A stretch of 30,464 bases of DNA from an uncultured Duncaniella sp. (GTDB lineage: Bacteria > Bacteroidota > Bacteroidia > Bacteroidales > Muribaculaceae). Position 1 is the stretch's first letter, and each line of letters opens with the position of its first letter. Made by a program: the position numbers and the translations under genes. The notes under the pieces are model-generated. The model did not search any database. It worked only from the letters and a program-made list of their open reading frames with translations, and was not told where the DNA came from. The stretch is from positions 1 to 30,464 of the forward strand of contig CAJULW010000004.1 of NCBI GenBank assembly GCA_910587515.1, read 5' to 3'. Shown here piece by piece: positions 1 to 6,753 of this stretch.

Positions 1-6
1 GAAATG

Positions 7-57
7 AAAACAGGTAATGACTTGGTAGCTGAACAGGTTCGTTATTCTACCTGTTTT
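7..57. repeat. 10-bp inverted repeat at the left edge
   Basis: The bases at 7-16 (aaaacaggta) are perfectly complementary to 48-57 (tacctgtttt), with a further aacaggt at 32-38. The pair sits directly in front of the truncated recombinase. It could be a terminator for a gene left of the window or part of a recombination site; the sequence does not decide. Confidence 0.4.
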
Positions 58-91
58 TGCTATTTACCCAACTGCGCAAACCAACACAATT

Positions 92-628
92 TTGCTGCTT
101 TACAACGAATTGCAGTTCTTTTGCCGGATTCCTCTATTGGTTGCATTGATAGTTTTCTATCTTTTCACCGGGCTGGCGTTTTGCGACATCAAGTCGCTTA
201 AACGCTCCGACATAACCACAGATGCCGAAGGCAACATGTGGATACGCAAACATCGGGAAAAAACCGGCGAGTTGAGCGTTATTCCCTTGCTCGATGTGCC
301 CCGTCGGCTGATTGAGAAATACCGCAATCACCCGAAAGTTATGTTTGAGGGCGTTGTGCTGCCTGTAATCTCCAACCAACGCCTAAATGCCTATCTCAAA
401 GAGGTGGCGGATCTCGCCAAAATCAACCGTCACCTGACCTCGCATATCGGTCGCCACACGTTTGCCACCCTGTCGTTGAGCAATCATGTGCCGATTGAGA
501 GCATCTCAAAGATGCTCGGTCATTCAGATATTCGCACAACTCAAATCTATGCAAAAATGCAGGACAAAACCATATACGAGGATATGGCTTCCATGCGCCA
601 TAAATTTGACTGCGTTATGATGAACTGA
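92..628 (+). pseudogene. Tyrosine recombinase/integrase, N-terminally truncated
   Basis: This is the catalytic half of a Bacteroides-type tyrosine recombinase (phage integrase family), which would insert or excise a mobile element through a tyrosine-DNA intermediate. Visible are the box I region (FTGLAFCDIKSL), a hairpin with a candidate lysine (REKTGELSVIPL), HIGRHTFATL carrying the His-x-x-Arg, and MLGHSDIRTTQIYAKM carrying the Gly-His and the nucleophilic Tyr. The usual first Arg of box I is Ala; related Bacteroides integrases such as IntDOT also lack it. Only about 178 residues remain against about 400 in the family, and the N-terminal arm and core-binding domains are missing. The frame is closed upstream by stops at 5 and 35, so the lost part is not simply outside the window. 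ATG 92 is the first in-frame start but is not a convincing native one. It is probably a remnant. Confidence 0.8.
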
Positions 629-651
629 CATCAGGCAACGAAAAACAAAAG

Positions 652-689
652 ACAACGGCAACCGGGCTATATGCTTAGGTTGCCGTTGT
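652..689. terminator. Terminator between convergent integrase and HTH gene
   Basis: A 12-bp perfect stem (652-663 with 678-689) encloses a 14-base loop. On the minus strand it is followed by a T-rich tract (cttttgttttt), so it best terminates the minus-strand HTH genes, while lying just after the plus-strand recombinase stop. Confidence 0.75.
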
Positions 690-706
690 TGCATTGGAAT
701 TCTACG

Positions 707-1000
707 TTAGCCGAATTTTGGTCGGTAGTTGGATTGCAGGAAGGCTTCAATGTCTTCCTCGGCATATAGGATTTTGCCGTCAAGCCGGTAATATGGGATT
801 AACCCCCGGTCGCGGTAGTCCTGCATGGTGCGTCGGCATACTCCGAGAAGTTTCGAAAGCATGGCATCGGTGATGAACCGTCTGCCGTGGAGCAATGGGT
901 GGTACTCGTCTTTCAACCGTCGGCACATGTCGGTTATATCGTCGGCTTGGGCAGTCAGGCGCATTATGCGCAAATCTGTGGCGGTGACTGTTTCTTTCAT
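707..1000 (-). CDS. Small helix-turn-helix DNA-binding protein (excisionase-like)
   Basis: A 97-residue protein with a MerR/excisionase-like HTH in its second half: MLSKLLGVCRRTMQDYRDRGLIPYYRLDGKILYAEEDIEAFL has the usual layout of recognition helix, wing (Y-R-L-D-G-K-I-Y) and a final acidic helix. The N-terminal part (DLRIMRLTAQADDITDMCRRLKDEYHPL) is probably helical. Proteins of this type sit beside integrases and mobilization genes in Bacteroides elements and are usually thought to control excision or mobilization genes. Its ATG overlaps the stop of the upstream HTH gene (ATGA), which suggests translational coupling. The exact role is inference. Confidence 0.75.
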   Translation of the reverse strand: MKETVTATDLRIMRLTAQADDITDMCRRLKDEYHPLLHGRRFITDAMLSKLLGVCRRTMQDYRDRGLIPYYRLDGKILYAEEDIEAFLQSNYRPKFG

Positions 1001-1281
1001 TGCCCAGCACCTCCTTCTTTGATGATGAGTCGGGCAATGTCACCGCCCTTGAACTGCGAGAATCTTCCCAGATGTGAGAACCCGATTTTGCCCCGTTCCT
1101 TCATGGAACGCAATTTACGCTCGGATATGTGGAGATAGTCGCAGGTCTGTTGGGTGTTGAGCCAGTCCGACAGTTTCTTGTCACGCAACTGGTCGTATAA
1201 GGCCTTGACGGTCTTGTGGAGGAAATCGACACGGTTGATGAGCGCGTCGAATACCTCCCGTTCAATTTCAATGGTGTCCAT
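997..1281 (-). CDS. Small helix-turn-helix DNA-binding protein
   Basis: A 94-residue protein. Residues around 38-85 (LSDWLNTQQTCDYLHISERKLRSMKERGKIGFSHLGRFSQFKGGDIARLI) carry a second excisionase/MerR-type HTH with a wing. The N-terminal 35 residues (IEIEREVFDALINRVDFLHKTVKALYDQL) look like a helical dimerization segment. It is first in a two-gene unit with the downstream HTH protein (four-base overlap). Upstream on the same strand lie a promoter box, a short terminator-like hairpin and two ATTTAGTGGT repeats, which are candidate binding sites for one of the two proteins. It belongs to the mobilizable element; no specific function can be assigned. Confidence 0.75.
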   Translation of the reverse strand: MDTIEIEREVFDALINRVDFLHKTVKALYDQLRDKKLSDWLNTQQTCDYLHISERKLRSMKERGKIGFSHLGRFSQFKGGDIARLIIKEGGAGQ

Positions 1282-1340
1282 AAATTTGTGTGGATTAAGT
1301 GGATTTATTTAGTGGTCGGGTGGGATAAGAGTTGAAAAAG

Positions 1341-1365
1341 GTAGGCGGGTATCCCTCCCGCCTAC
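1341..1365 (-). terminator. Attenuator-like hairpin upstream of the HTH operon
   Basis: A perfect 9-bp stem (1341-1349 with 1357-1365, loop tatccct). On the minus strand it is followed by ctttttcaac, the form of an intrinsic terminator. It lies only some 45-65 bases beyond a minus-strand -7 box and before the HTH genes, so it could stop transcription early or attenuate it. Confidence 0.6.
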
Positions 1366-1414
1366 TCACCACTAAATCCACAATCAAATTAAATTTATGA
1401 CTGCGATTCAGTGG

Positions 1415-1422
1415 CAAAGTTA
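1415..1422 (-). promoter_or_regulatory. Bacteroidota -7 box (TAACTTTG)
   Basis: The minus strand reads TAACTTTG, a full match to the Bacteroidota -7 consensus TAnnTTTG, about 135 bases before the first HTH gene. Transcription would start near 1408. Confidence 0.55.
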
Positions 1423-1465
1423 GCGATTTATTTCCGTATTTTCATGCTATCGCACGGAAAATCAG

Positions 1466-2791
1466 TCAAAACCGATGTCGTGGGCCTTTCTTTCTGCGCT
1501 GCATACGGCGGCGAAACTCCTCCTCCTCGGGATTGAATGCCAGCCCCGGCTGGAACAGGTCAAGACCCGGAATTAGCAGGTCGTAATCGCCGAAGTCGGA
1601 AACGGATTGGGCGACGGTGGATTGATGCTGTCCGCCTGAAGATTGAGTGTGCTGCTCCGTATCGGTCTGCGATTGACTGTTCGAGGTGGTATCTTCTGGT
1701 GTCGGCTCTATCGGTGGAACAACAATAGGTGTCGCAACATCGGGAGTACCGGTAGGTGCATTTGCCGGATTATTGAACCTATCGTTGATGGCATTTGCCG
1801 AAAACTCCTTGCCAAGTCTGGAACCGTTCAATACGTTCATAGTGCCGTGGTCAATAAATGTCACGCCGTATATACGTCCTTCGTCGGTATAGCGGAGAAC
1901 CACATCAATGTTTTGGGCTTTCAGTCTGGCGATAAAATCAGACTTGTCAGCGGCATTAGTAAGAACATCGGCTACTTTACGCTTGGTCGCAGAAACATCA
2001 ATTTTATCTTTCGCTTTCTCAAATCTGCTGTCAATTGCAGTACGACTTGCGAACTTGCCGAGGCGCGATGCCTTGAACGGTGTTGCGATGGTCTTGCCGT
2101 CACCATCAGTGGCAAAATACACAAGTCCGTGGTACTTGCGCCCGTTGACCCGGCCGTCGGTCTGTTCACACCATATATTATATAGGGATAGTATTGCGTT
2201 ATACTCGCCTATGGTCTGGAACTTGTAACGCATACCCACCATTTTGACCGTGTTGGCAACCTGTCGCTTGATGTCACCTGCCGGATCAAGTCTTTTAATC
2301 GGAGTGTCGGGTGTGATTTTCTCACGCTGCGCCTTATGGAGATTGTATTTTTCTTCCAGCTCGGTGGTAATCTTTTTACTGCGACGGTATATGAAATCCT
2401 GATTGAGCCGTTTGCCCTGCTCGTTGACATTGACTGTCACGATATGGATATGGTGGCGGTCAATGTCCATATGCTTATATATTATGTAGGGCTGTTCGCC
2501 GAATCCGAGTTTGTCTAAGTACTCGCGGGCGAGGATTTCATACTGCTGCTCTGACAGCCTGTCATCGGGATGCGGATTAAGGGAGATATGGAGAACCGGT
2601 TTCTTGGTCTTGCCGGTCTTGGGCATGAAGGCGTTGAAATTCTCCACCATGCGGGCAATGTCGATCTGGCCGTCTGCCGGGAGAATGATTTTGTTAGCTC
2701 CCAGCACACGCCCTTCATCATTGTTCATTTTTTCACCGTTGTATGCCAGTGCCCCGTAAAGCGATGAGCCTATCGAGATTTTAGCGACCAT
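1466..2791 (-). CDS. Mobilization relaxase (MobB/BmgA-type, HUH nuclease)
   Basis: A 441-residue relaxase that would nick oriT and lead the strand into a recipient using a conjugative machine supplied by another element. The N-terminal relaxase domain (about 1-200) shows candidate nucleophilic tyrosines Tyr12 and Tyr17 (SSLYGALAYNGEKM), LHISLNPHPDDRLS, and the metal-binding motif HMDIDRHHIHIVTVNV at 107-122, where His107, His114 and His116 form the three-His site. The rest is charged and helical. A Thr/Gln/Ser/Pro-rich linker lies at about 350-395, and the C-terminus is basic (RRRMQRRKKGPRHRF). Its start overlaps the end of the accessory mobilization gene by 22 bases, typical of mobBC pairs. 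Length is normal for the family and no disruption is visible. Confidence 0.9.
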   Translation of the reverse strand: MVAKISIGSSLYGALAYNGEKMNNDEGRVLGANKIILPADGQIDIARMVENFNAFMPKTGKTKKPVLHISLNPHPDDRLSEQQYEILAREYLDKLGFGEQPYIIYKHMDIDRHHIHIVTVNVNEQGKRLNQDFIYRRSKKITTELEEKYNLHKAQREKITPDTPIKRLDPAGDIKRQVANTVKMVGMRYKFQTIGEYNAILSLYNIWCEQTDGRVNGRKYHGLVYFATDGDGKTIATPFKASRLGKFASRTAIDSRFEKAKDKIDVSATKRKVADVLTNAADKSDFIARLKAQNIDVVLRYTDEGRIYGVTFIDHGTMNVLNGSRLGKEFSANAINDRFNNPANAPTGTPDVATPIVVPPIEPTPEDTTSNSQSQTDTEQHTQSSGGQHQSTVAQSVSDFGDYDLLIPGLDLFQPGLAFNPEEEEFRRRMQRRKKGPRHRF

Positions 2792-3195
2792 TGCTGCTTG
2801 AATTCTTTCGACAACGATACTACCTGCGACATCACTCCTGCCATTTCAATGGTGGCTTTCTCCAGCTTGTAGAGAAGTGTCATAGCCTTTTTCTCGGTGA
2901 AGTTCTCCCGGAGGGTTCTGACGGTAAGGTCGTAATTTACTCCGATTGTGCGGTACTGGGCGAAAAACTCCGAGAGTTTGGCACAGTAAACCGCGAGAGA
3001 TTTGTCCGTGGTCAGAACCTTGAAAGGCTTGCCGAAGATAAGCTGCTTGATGAAAGTAGCCTTTACGGTTGTTCCGGCCCGTTCCATCATACGGGTTAGT
3101 TCATCCCATTCGAGATTGTCAAAGCTGACTTTGACATGGTGGCTGCACTTGTTAGCAACCGGCGGTCGCCCGCCTTTGTTGAAGAAATTTGTCAT
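2770..3195 (-). CDS. Mobilization accessory protein (MobC/MobA-like)
   Basis: A 141-residue protein of the Bacteroides plasmid/transposon mobilization family. It has the typical GGRPP start (MTNFFNKGGRPPVANKCSHHVKVSF), a ribbon-helix-helix-like N-terminus (HHVKVSFDNLEWDELTRMMERAG) and a helical C-terminus with AVYCAKLSEFFAQYRTIGVNYDLTVRTLRENF. Such proteins bind oriT and help the relaxase make the relaxosome. It is the first gene of the minus-strand mobilization operon and overlaps the relaxase by 22 bases. Directly upstream lies the hairpin-rich candidate oriT. Confidence 0.85.
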   Translation of the reverse strand: MTNFFNKGGRPPVANKCSHHVKVSFDNLEWDELTRMMERAGTTVKATFIKQLIFGKPFKVLTTDKSLAVYCAKLSEFFAQYRTIGVNYDLTVRTLRENFTEKKAMTLLYKLEKATIEMAGVMSQVVSLSKEFKQQWSLKSR

Positions 3196-3202
3196 AAAAT
3201 TG

Positions 3203-3400
3203 ATGTGGATTTCTTTGCCTTAGCAAAGCGCTAAAGCGATTTAGTGGTGACGCATCAGTGAGCCTCTGCCAACCGCAGGTTTGGAATTGGGATGCCCGAC
3301 TTTGGAGGACAGCCTCCACATGGCAAGGTTGTTTTGTGGGAACGCGAGTTACCCAAAACCTTTTCGGGAACCGAAAAGACACCTTGCTATGTACCGACGT
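3203..3400. other. Candidate oriT / mobilization origin
   Basis: This non-coding stretch upstream of the mobilization operon carries dense inverted repeats: 6-bp arms tggagg/cctcca near 3304-3319, an 8-bp perfect stem cttttcgg/ccgaaaag near 3360-3378 with a 3-base loop, an enclosing pair gcaaggt/accttgc near 3330-3388, and tgtac/gtaca near 3391-3404. The oriT of mobilizable Bacteroides elements commonly lies just upstream of mobC and has such structure. No nick-site sequence can be matched by eye. Confidence 0.4.
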
Positions 3401-3678
3401 ACATCTTTAATATTATGAAACAGACGGTTAAGTCCCTTATGGCGGCCCGGTTTGCCATTCGGGGTGTACTATAGTCGTACTACTGCCTGTTCCATACCTG
3501 CGGAGGGCGTAAAACCCACCGGTGCTTATATAAAGTTACGAAAAAATCCTCGCAATTACAAGCGGCGAGAAAAATTTGGAATGAAATTCTGACGCTTTAC
3601 ACCTGATTCGGCAAGCCTGATAATGGCGATGAGAAAAAATCTTGATGCCGAAATGTTAAAAATTCAGCCGGTTTTTTA

Positions 3679-3718
3679 GGACATAGCCGGACATACTTGG
3701 ACATATGCGGACAAACCG
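3679..3718 (+). repeat. Four tandem 10-bp repeats (GGACA core)
   Basis: GGACA recurs at exactly 10-base steps at 3679, 3689, 3699 and 3709; the first three units read GGACATA. It lies about 33 bases upstream of a strong promoter-like sequence. Repeats in phase with one helical turn suggest cooperative protein binding. Confidence 0.6.
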
Positions 3719-3750
3719 CTAAAAACCAATAATTTGAAAAACAAAAGGAC

Positions 3751-3781
3751 TTGACAAAATGGATTTTATTTTGTTTCTTTG
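3751..3781 (+). promoter_or_regulatory. Strong promoter-like sequence without a recognisable gene
   Basis: TTGACA at 3751-3756 is followed 17 bases later by TTTCTTTG at 3774-3781, a seven-of-eight match to the TAnnTTTG box, in the order and approximate spacing of a Bacteroidota promoter. Transcription would run right from about 3788 into a leader with tiny ORFs. Confidence 0.5.
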
Positions 3782-3787
3782 TATAGA

Positions 3788-4335
3788 GATCGGCAATCAG
3801 ATCTGCCTTCAAGAAGTTCGATTTACATATATTATTACGGAACTTTCCGATGAACCGCAGCCAAGACCGTCAATCTTTCAGTAGCACATTTATTTTTTCA
3901 TTACACAGGCTTTCTGCCCGAACAGGCGACTTCCTTCCGTAGAGTTCAATACTTCCTATATATAACAGAACTGCTGACCGAACGATGACGCATTGATCCG
4001 GATAAGATGCCTGAAACTTGAAACGACGGATGTGTGACTGACACCCCCGTCCGTTGGCTGAATGTAGCCACAGAGCCACAGGGCCGCCAACGAACATACA
4101 CCACTATCTCCAAATCAAACTAAAAAACAAGAAAAAATGACTGACGACACTATCCCCATCCGACTTATGTAGCCGATGCCCTCCACAGCGGAGGAAGGTC
4201 GCCCCTATGCGACGGAGAAAGCTGTACCCATACACCAGCATAGTCGATGCCAGCACTGCTTCGCACCGATAGAAGCCCGGTCTGTCCGTGTCAGAATATA
4301 CGCTGACGGCCACCGCTATGCCAATATCCAGTATG
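3788..4335 (+). other. Leader-like region, no recognisable gene
   Basis: About 550 bases between the promoter-like element and the end of the AraC gene. Two tiny plus-strand ORFs are visible: 30 codons from ATG 3850 (starts MNRSQDRQSFSST) and 11 codons from ATG 4137 behind an A-rich stretch (MTDDTIPIRLM). A 68-codon ORF at 4176-4382 resembles no family I know and runs into the 3' end of the opposing AraC gene. The layout recalls leader regions ahead of Bacteroides cargo genes, but the cargo itself seems absent. Confidence 0.3.
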
Positions 4336-5190
4336 CTAAGTTATATGACGTCGGAATTTTGTCGGGGATACTCCATAGGTAGAAGTGAATACACGGATAA
4401 AATGCGGCAAGTCATTGAATCCTACGGCAAAACAGATTTCAGACACTTGTTTTTGCGAGGTTTTAAGCAATCCGCAGGCTGTTTCCAGCCTGTATTGCGT
4501 GACAAACTGCGAAAAGGTCATACCCTTGTTGCGTTTGAAGAATGTGCAAAATGCCGAACGGTTCATTCCTATGTGGGTGGATATATCATCAAGCGTTATG
4601 TTGTGGACGTAATGTGCCATCACATATTCCGCAACCTTTTGCATGCGTCGTATGTTTCGCTCGATTTTAACAGGCTTGCCGATTAAGGTATGGTCTTTTG
4701 TGGTAAAAATTATTGGAAAAAGGCGGATCATCTCGCCCAATTGTCCTATATCATCAAGGTCATTCATACGCATAAGCGAGCGTTTGATCTCAACAGAGCT
4801 GCCGGAACCGTATTTCAATGCCTCAGACGGCAATATCTGACCATAAAGCCTGTTCCTGACTTCCGGAAATACATCCATACATTTATCTATAAGTTCTGGA
4901 CTGAAAGCCACCATAAGATATGTAATTTGTCCGTCATCGTTTGCCGACTCAGGCTTATATTCCCAATAGTGAGGCATTGCCGGAGGAATCAGCACTACAT
5001 CACCTTCGGCAAAAGGCATCATAGTGTCGCCTGTCATGCGTACTCCGTTACCCCGGGTCACGAAATACAGTTCCCATGCCTCGTGGCGGTGCATTTTGGC
5101 TTCGATACTTGGGGCAACATGCTGAGAGATGAAAAAGAAGGAATGGTCTTTAACCTCGGGTAAAGTATATGGTATTACTGCATCTTTCAT
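4336..5190 (-). CDS. AraC-family transcriptional regulator
   Basis: A 284-residue regulator. The N-terminal half is a cupin-type sensing domain: HRHEAWELYFVTRG at 34-47, a barrel, then DVVLIPPAMPHYWEY. The C-terminal third is the double HTH of the AraC family: ITLDDISTHIGMNRSAFCTFFKRNKGMTFSQFVTQYRLETACGLL, then VSEICFAVGFNDLPHFIRVFTSTYGVSPTKFRR, which matches the family signature. It is divergent from the nitroreductase gene, with 98 bases between the starts that hold a 12-bp direct repeat. It therefore probably regulates the nitroreductase and itself. The ligand is unknown. It is full length and has no disruption. Confidence 0.9.
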   Translation of the reverse strand: MKDAVIPYTLPEVKDHSFFFISQHVAPSIEAKMHRHEAWELYFVTRGNGVRMTGDTMMPFAEGDVVLIPPAMPHYWEYKPESANDDGQITYLMVAFSPELIDKCMDVFPEVRNRLYGQILPSEALKYGSGSSVEIKRSLMRMNDLDDIGQLGEMIRLFPIIFTTKDHTLIGKPVKIERNIRRMQKVAEYVMAHYVHNITLDDISTHIGMNRSAFCTFFKRNKGMTFSQFVTQYRLETACGLLKTSQKQVSEICFAVGFNDLPHFIRVFTSTYGVSPTKFRRHIT

Positions 5191-5197
5191 GATTTTG

Positions 5198-5205
5198 CAA
5201 ATTTA
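5198..5205 (-). promoter_or_regulatory. -7 box of the AraC gene (TAAATTTG)
   Basis: The minus strand reads TAAATTTG, a full TAnnTTTG match, only seven bases before the AraC start codon, so the transcript would be nearly leaderless. The box overlaps the proximal copy of the 12-bp repeat by two bases, which would allow autoregulation. Confidence 0.5.
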
Positions 5206-5236
5206 CAACAAATATTAGAAACAATACAACAAATAT
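5204..5236. promoter_or_regulatory. Direct repeat operator, probable AraC-protein binding site
   Basis: The 12-mer tacaacaaatat occurs at 5204-5215 and again at 5225-5236, a spacing of exactly 21 bases or two helical turns. This is the usual arrangement for AraC-family half-sites, here between the AraC gene and the nitroreductase promoter. Confidence 0.65.
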
Positions 5237-5253
5237 AAGGCAATAAACAGTAG

Positions 5254-5261
5254 TAACTTTG
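5254..5261 (+). promoter_or_regulatory. -7 box of the nitroreductase gene (TAACTTTG)
   Basis: TAACTTTG is a full match to the Bacteroidota -7 consensus and lies 27 bases before ATG 5289. The AraC-type direct repeat ends 17 bases upstream, in the position of an activator site that replaces a weak -33 element. Confidence 0.6.
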
Positions 5262-5288
5262 CGACGATAAATAAAAACAAAGACGAAT

Positions 5289-5915
5289 ATGGAATTTTCA
5301 GAAGTATTGAATAATCACCGAACATACCGCGACTACTCCGACCGCGAAGTAAGCGATGAAATCCTTAATAAAGTAATCTCGGCCGCTTTCAAGGCTCCGA
5401 CCAACGACCATCTGCGCCAGTTTGAATTCGTGGTGGTACGCGGCCGTGAGAACATAGCAAAAGTCATAGCACCACTCGCCAAGAATATGGCGGCGTTCAA
5501 GGATCTCGTTTTCGAGGTAGACAATACCGGCGACAAAGACAAAATGGCGATGTTTGCCGACGCCCTTCCCAAACAGCAACGCATGCTGATGCAGAGCGGT
5601 CTGCTTATCATACCGTTCTATAATCAGAAACAAAGTCCGTTGCTTCACCCGGTGGAACAAAGCTCGCTAAATTACTTCGCATCGGCATGGTGCGCACTCG
5701 AAAATATGCTCCTTGCCGCTACCGATGAAGGCCTTGGCACTGTCTTTCATATCCCCGTGGCTGATGAAGCAGAGCAAATAAAGAAGATAGTGAACGCTCC
5801 TGAAGGCTACGAGTTTATCTGCCTGTTGACTATGGGGTATCCGGCGGAAGGAGTTTTCCTACCGAGACAGAAAGAAATAAACATACTGCACCGCATACAC
5901 TTCAATTCGTTTTGA
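5289..5915 (+). CDS. Nitroreductase-family flavoprotein
   Basis: A 208-residue protein of the FMN-dependent NAD(P)H nitroreductase family, whose members reduce nitro compounds, quinones or enones. The N-terminal NNHRTYRDYSDREVSDEILNKVISAAFKAPTNDHLRQFEFVVV holds the family's RxxR flavin-contact segment and the following helix. The C-terminal part has SAWCALENMLLAATDEGLGT, the usual helix over the flavin, and EFICLLTMGYPAEG with the closing strand. It is divergent from an AraC regulator and preceded by a clear promoter box. It stands alone, with the convergent LuxR-type gene beginning 16 bases past its stop. The substrate cannot be told. Confidence 0.88.
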   Translation: MEFSEVLNNHRTYRDYSDREVSDEILNKVISAAFKAPTNDHLRQFEFVVVRGRENIAKVIAPLAKNMAAFKDLVFEVDNTGDKDKMAMFADALPKQQRMLMQSGLLIIPFYNQKQSPLLHPVEQSSLNYFASAWCALENMLLAATDEGLGTVFHIPVADEAEQIKKIVNAPEGYEFICLLTMGYPAEGVFLPRQKEINILHRIHFNSF

Positions 5916-5931
5916 TAATAGCTCACAGGTT

Positions 5932-6669
5932 TTATATTATCCTCATTGTCTTGGCAACACGACAAGCCTCTATTGAATTTTTAACTTGCAATTTCGTCAG
6001 TATCTCCTGACGGTGGCGGCTGACTGTGTTTTTGCTAATAGATAATAACACTGCGATGTCAGCACTGGATTTTCCTGAATCAATAAGTTTTAATACTTGT
6101 TGTTCTCTCCGGCTAAGTATTGATGCGTCAACAGCGGATGTCAACTCTTCCGAAACACCAGTAATAGCATTTACAACTATGCTCTTGCCGGCAAAGCTTA
6201 TGGAGCTACTTCCATATAGGCATAATGCATGAGTAATTGTTTCGAAGTCTTCCGCATAGATATAATACATCCGGTGGATTACATCTATAATATCACCTGT
6301 TGCAGCAGTCATGCGCAATTTTGACATCATATAGTAATCTGGTCGTGTATGACGTGGCACATGACGCAGGAAATTGAAGAATCTCAATTCCATGAGATAT
6401 TTTTCCTCACGCTCTTCTTCTGCCATCAAATTGAGTATCGCATTTTCCCAGATAGAATTTTCCGCCACATAATTACATATACCCAGAACGATTCCGAACT
6501 TACCAGGAAATATCCGACTCGTTCCGTTCTTCAAATCGCTGACGACAACTGTGACATTTTCGATTCTGGCTACGTTTTCTGCATAATTCAGTAATCCTTG
6601 CAAATCAGACTTATTAGTCCTATCTGCCTGATCTTTCAGGAGTTGATTTAATTTTGAAAGATTATTCAT
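5932..6669 (-). CDS. LuxR-type HTH transcriptional regulator
   Basis: A 245-residue protein. The C-terminal 60 residues form a LuxR/FixJ-type HTH: SRREQQVLKLIDSGKSSADIAVLLSISKNTVSRHRQEILTKLQVKNSIEA. The N-terminal 170 residues resemble the PAS-like sensor seen in many Bacteroidota LuxR-type regulators, with NVTVVVSDLKNGTSRIFPGKFG, EREEKYLMELRFFNFLRHVPR and YYMMSKLRMTAATGDIIDVIHRMYYIY. No receiver domain is present. It is divergent from the acetyltransferase row and shares a perfectly palindromic promoter region with it, so it is a likely regulator of that row. Ligand unknown. Confidence 0.85.
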   Translation of the reverse strand: MNNLSKLNQLLKDQADRTNKSDLQGLLNYAENVARIENVTVVVSDLKNGTSRIFPGKFGIVLGICNYVAENSIWENAILNLMAEEEREEKYLMELRFFNFLRHVPRHTRPDYYMMSKLRMTAATGDIIDVIHRMYYIYAEDFETITHALCLYGSSSISFAGKSIVVNAITGVSEELTSAVDASILSRREQQVLKLIDSGKSSADIAVLLSISKNTVSRHRQEILTKLQVKNSIEACRVAKTMRII

Positions 6670-6713
6670 GCAAAATGGTTATTTATATCCATTGTGCGTT
6701 GCTTTACAATGGT

Positions 6714-6731
6714 TTAACTTTGCAAAGTTAA
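6714..6731. promoter_or_regulatory. Palindromic bidirectional promoter core
   Basis: A perfect 18-bp palindrome, TTAACTTTGCAAAGTTAA. Read on either strand it contains TAACTTTG, a full -7 box, serving the acetyltransferase on the plus strand (ATG 6754) and the LuxR-type gene on the minus strand (ATG 6669). The two boxes abut, so the two polymerase sites overlap. Confidence 0.7.
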
Positions 6732-6753
6732 TGATTATATATGGTTATTTGAA

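Noticed and set aside
4..201. Plus-strand frame of 65 codons over the recombinase start
   Set aside because: The overlapping frame from 92 carries the recombinase motifs; this one shows no family features and ends inside it.
1643..2228. Long plus-strand frames opposite the relaxase
   Set aside because: They are antisense to a protein with clear HUH motifs and have no recognisable residues of their own.
3679..3718. CRISPR-like array
   Set aside because: The units are 10-base tandem repeats without spacers, and no cas gene is present.
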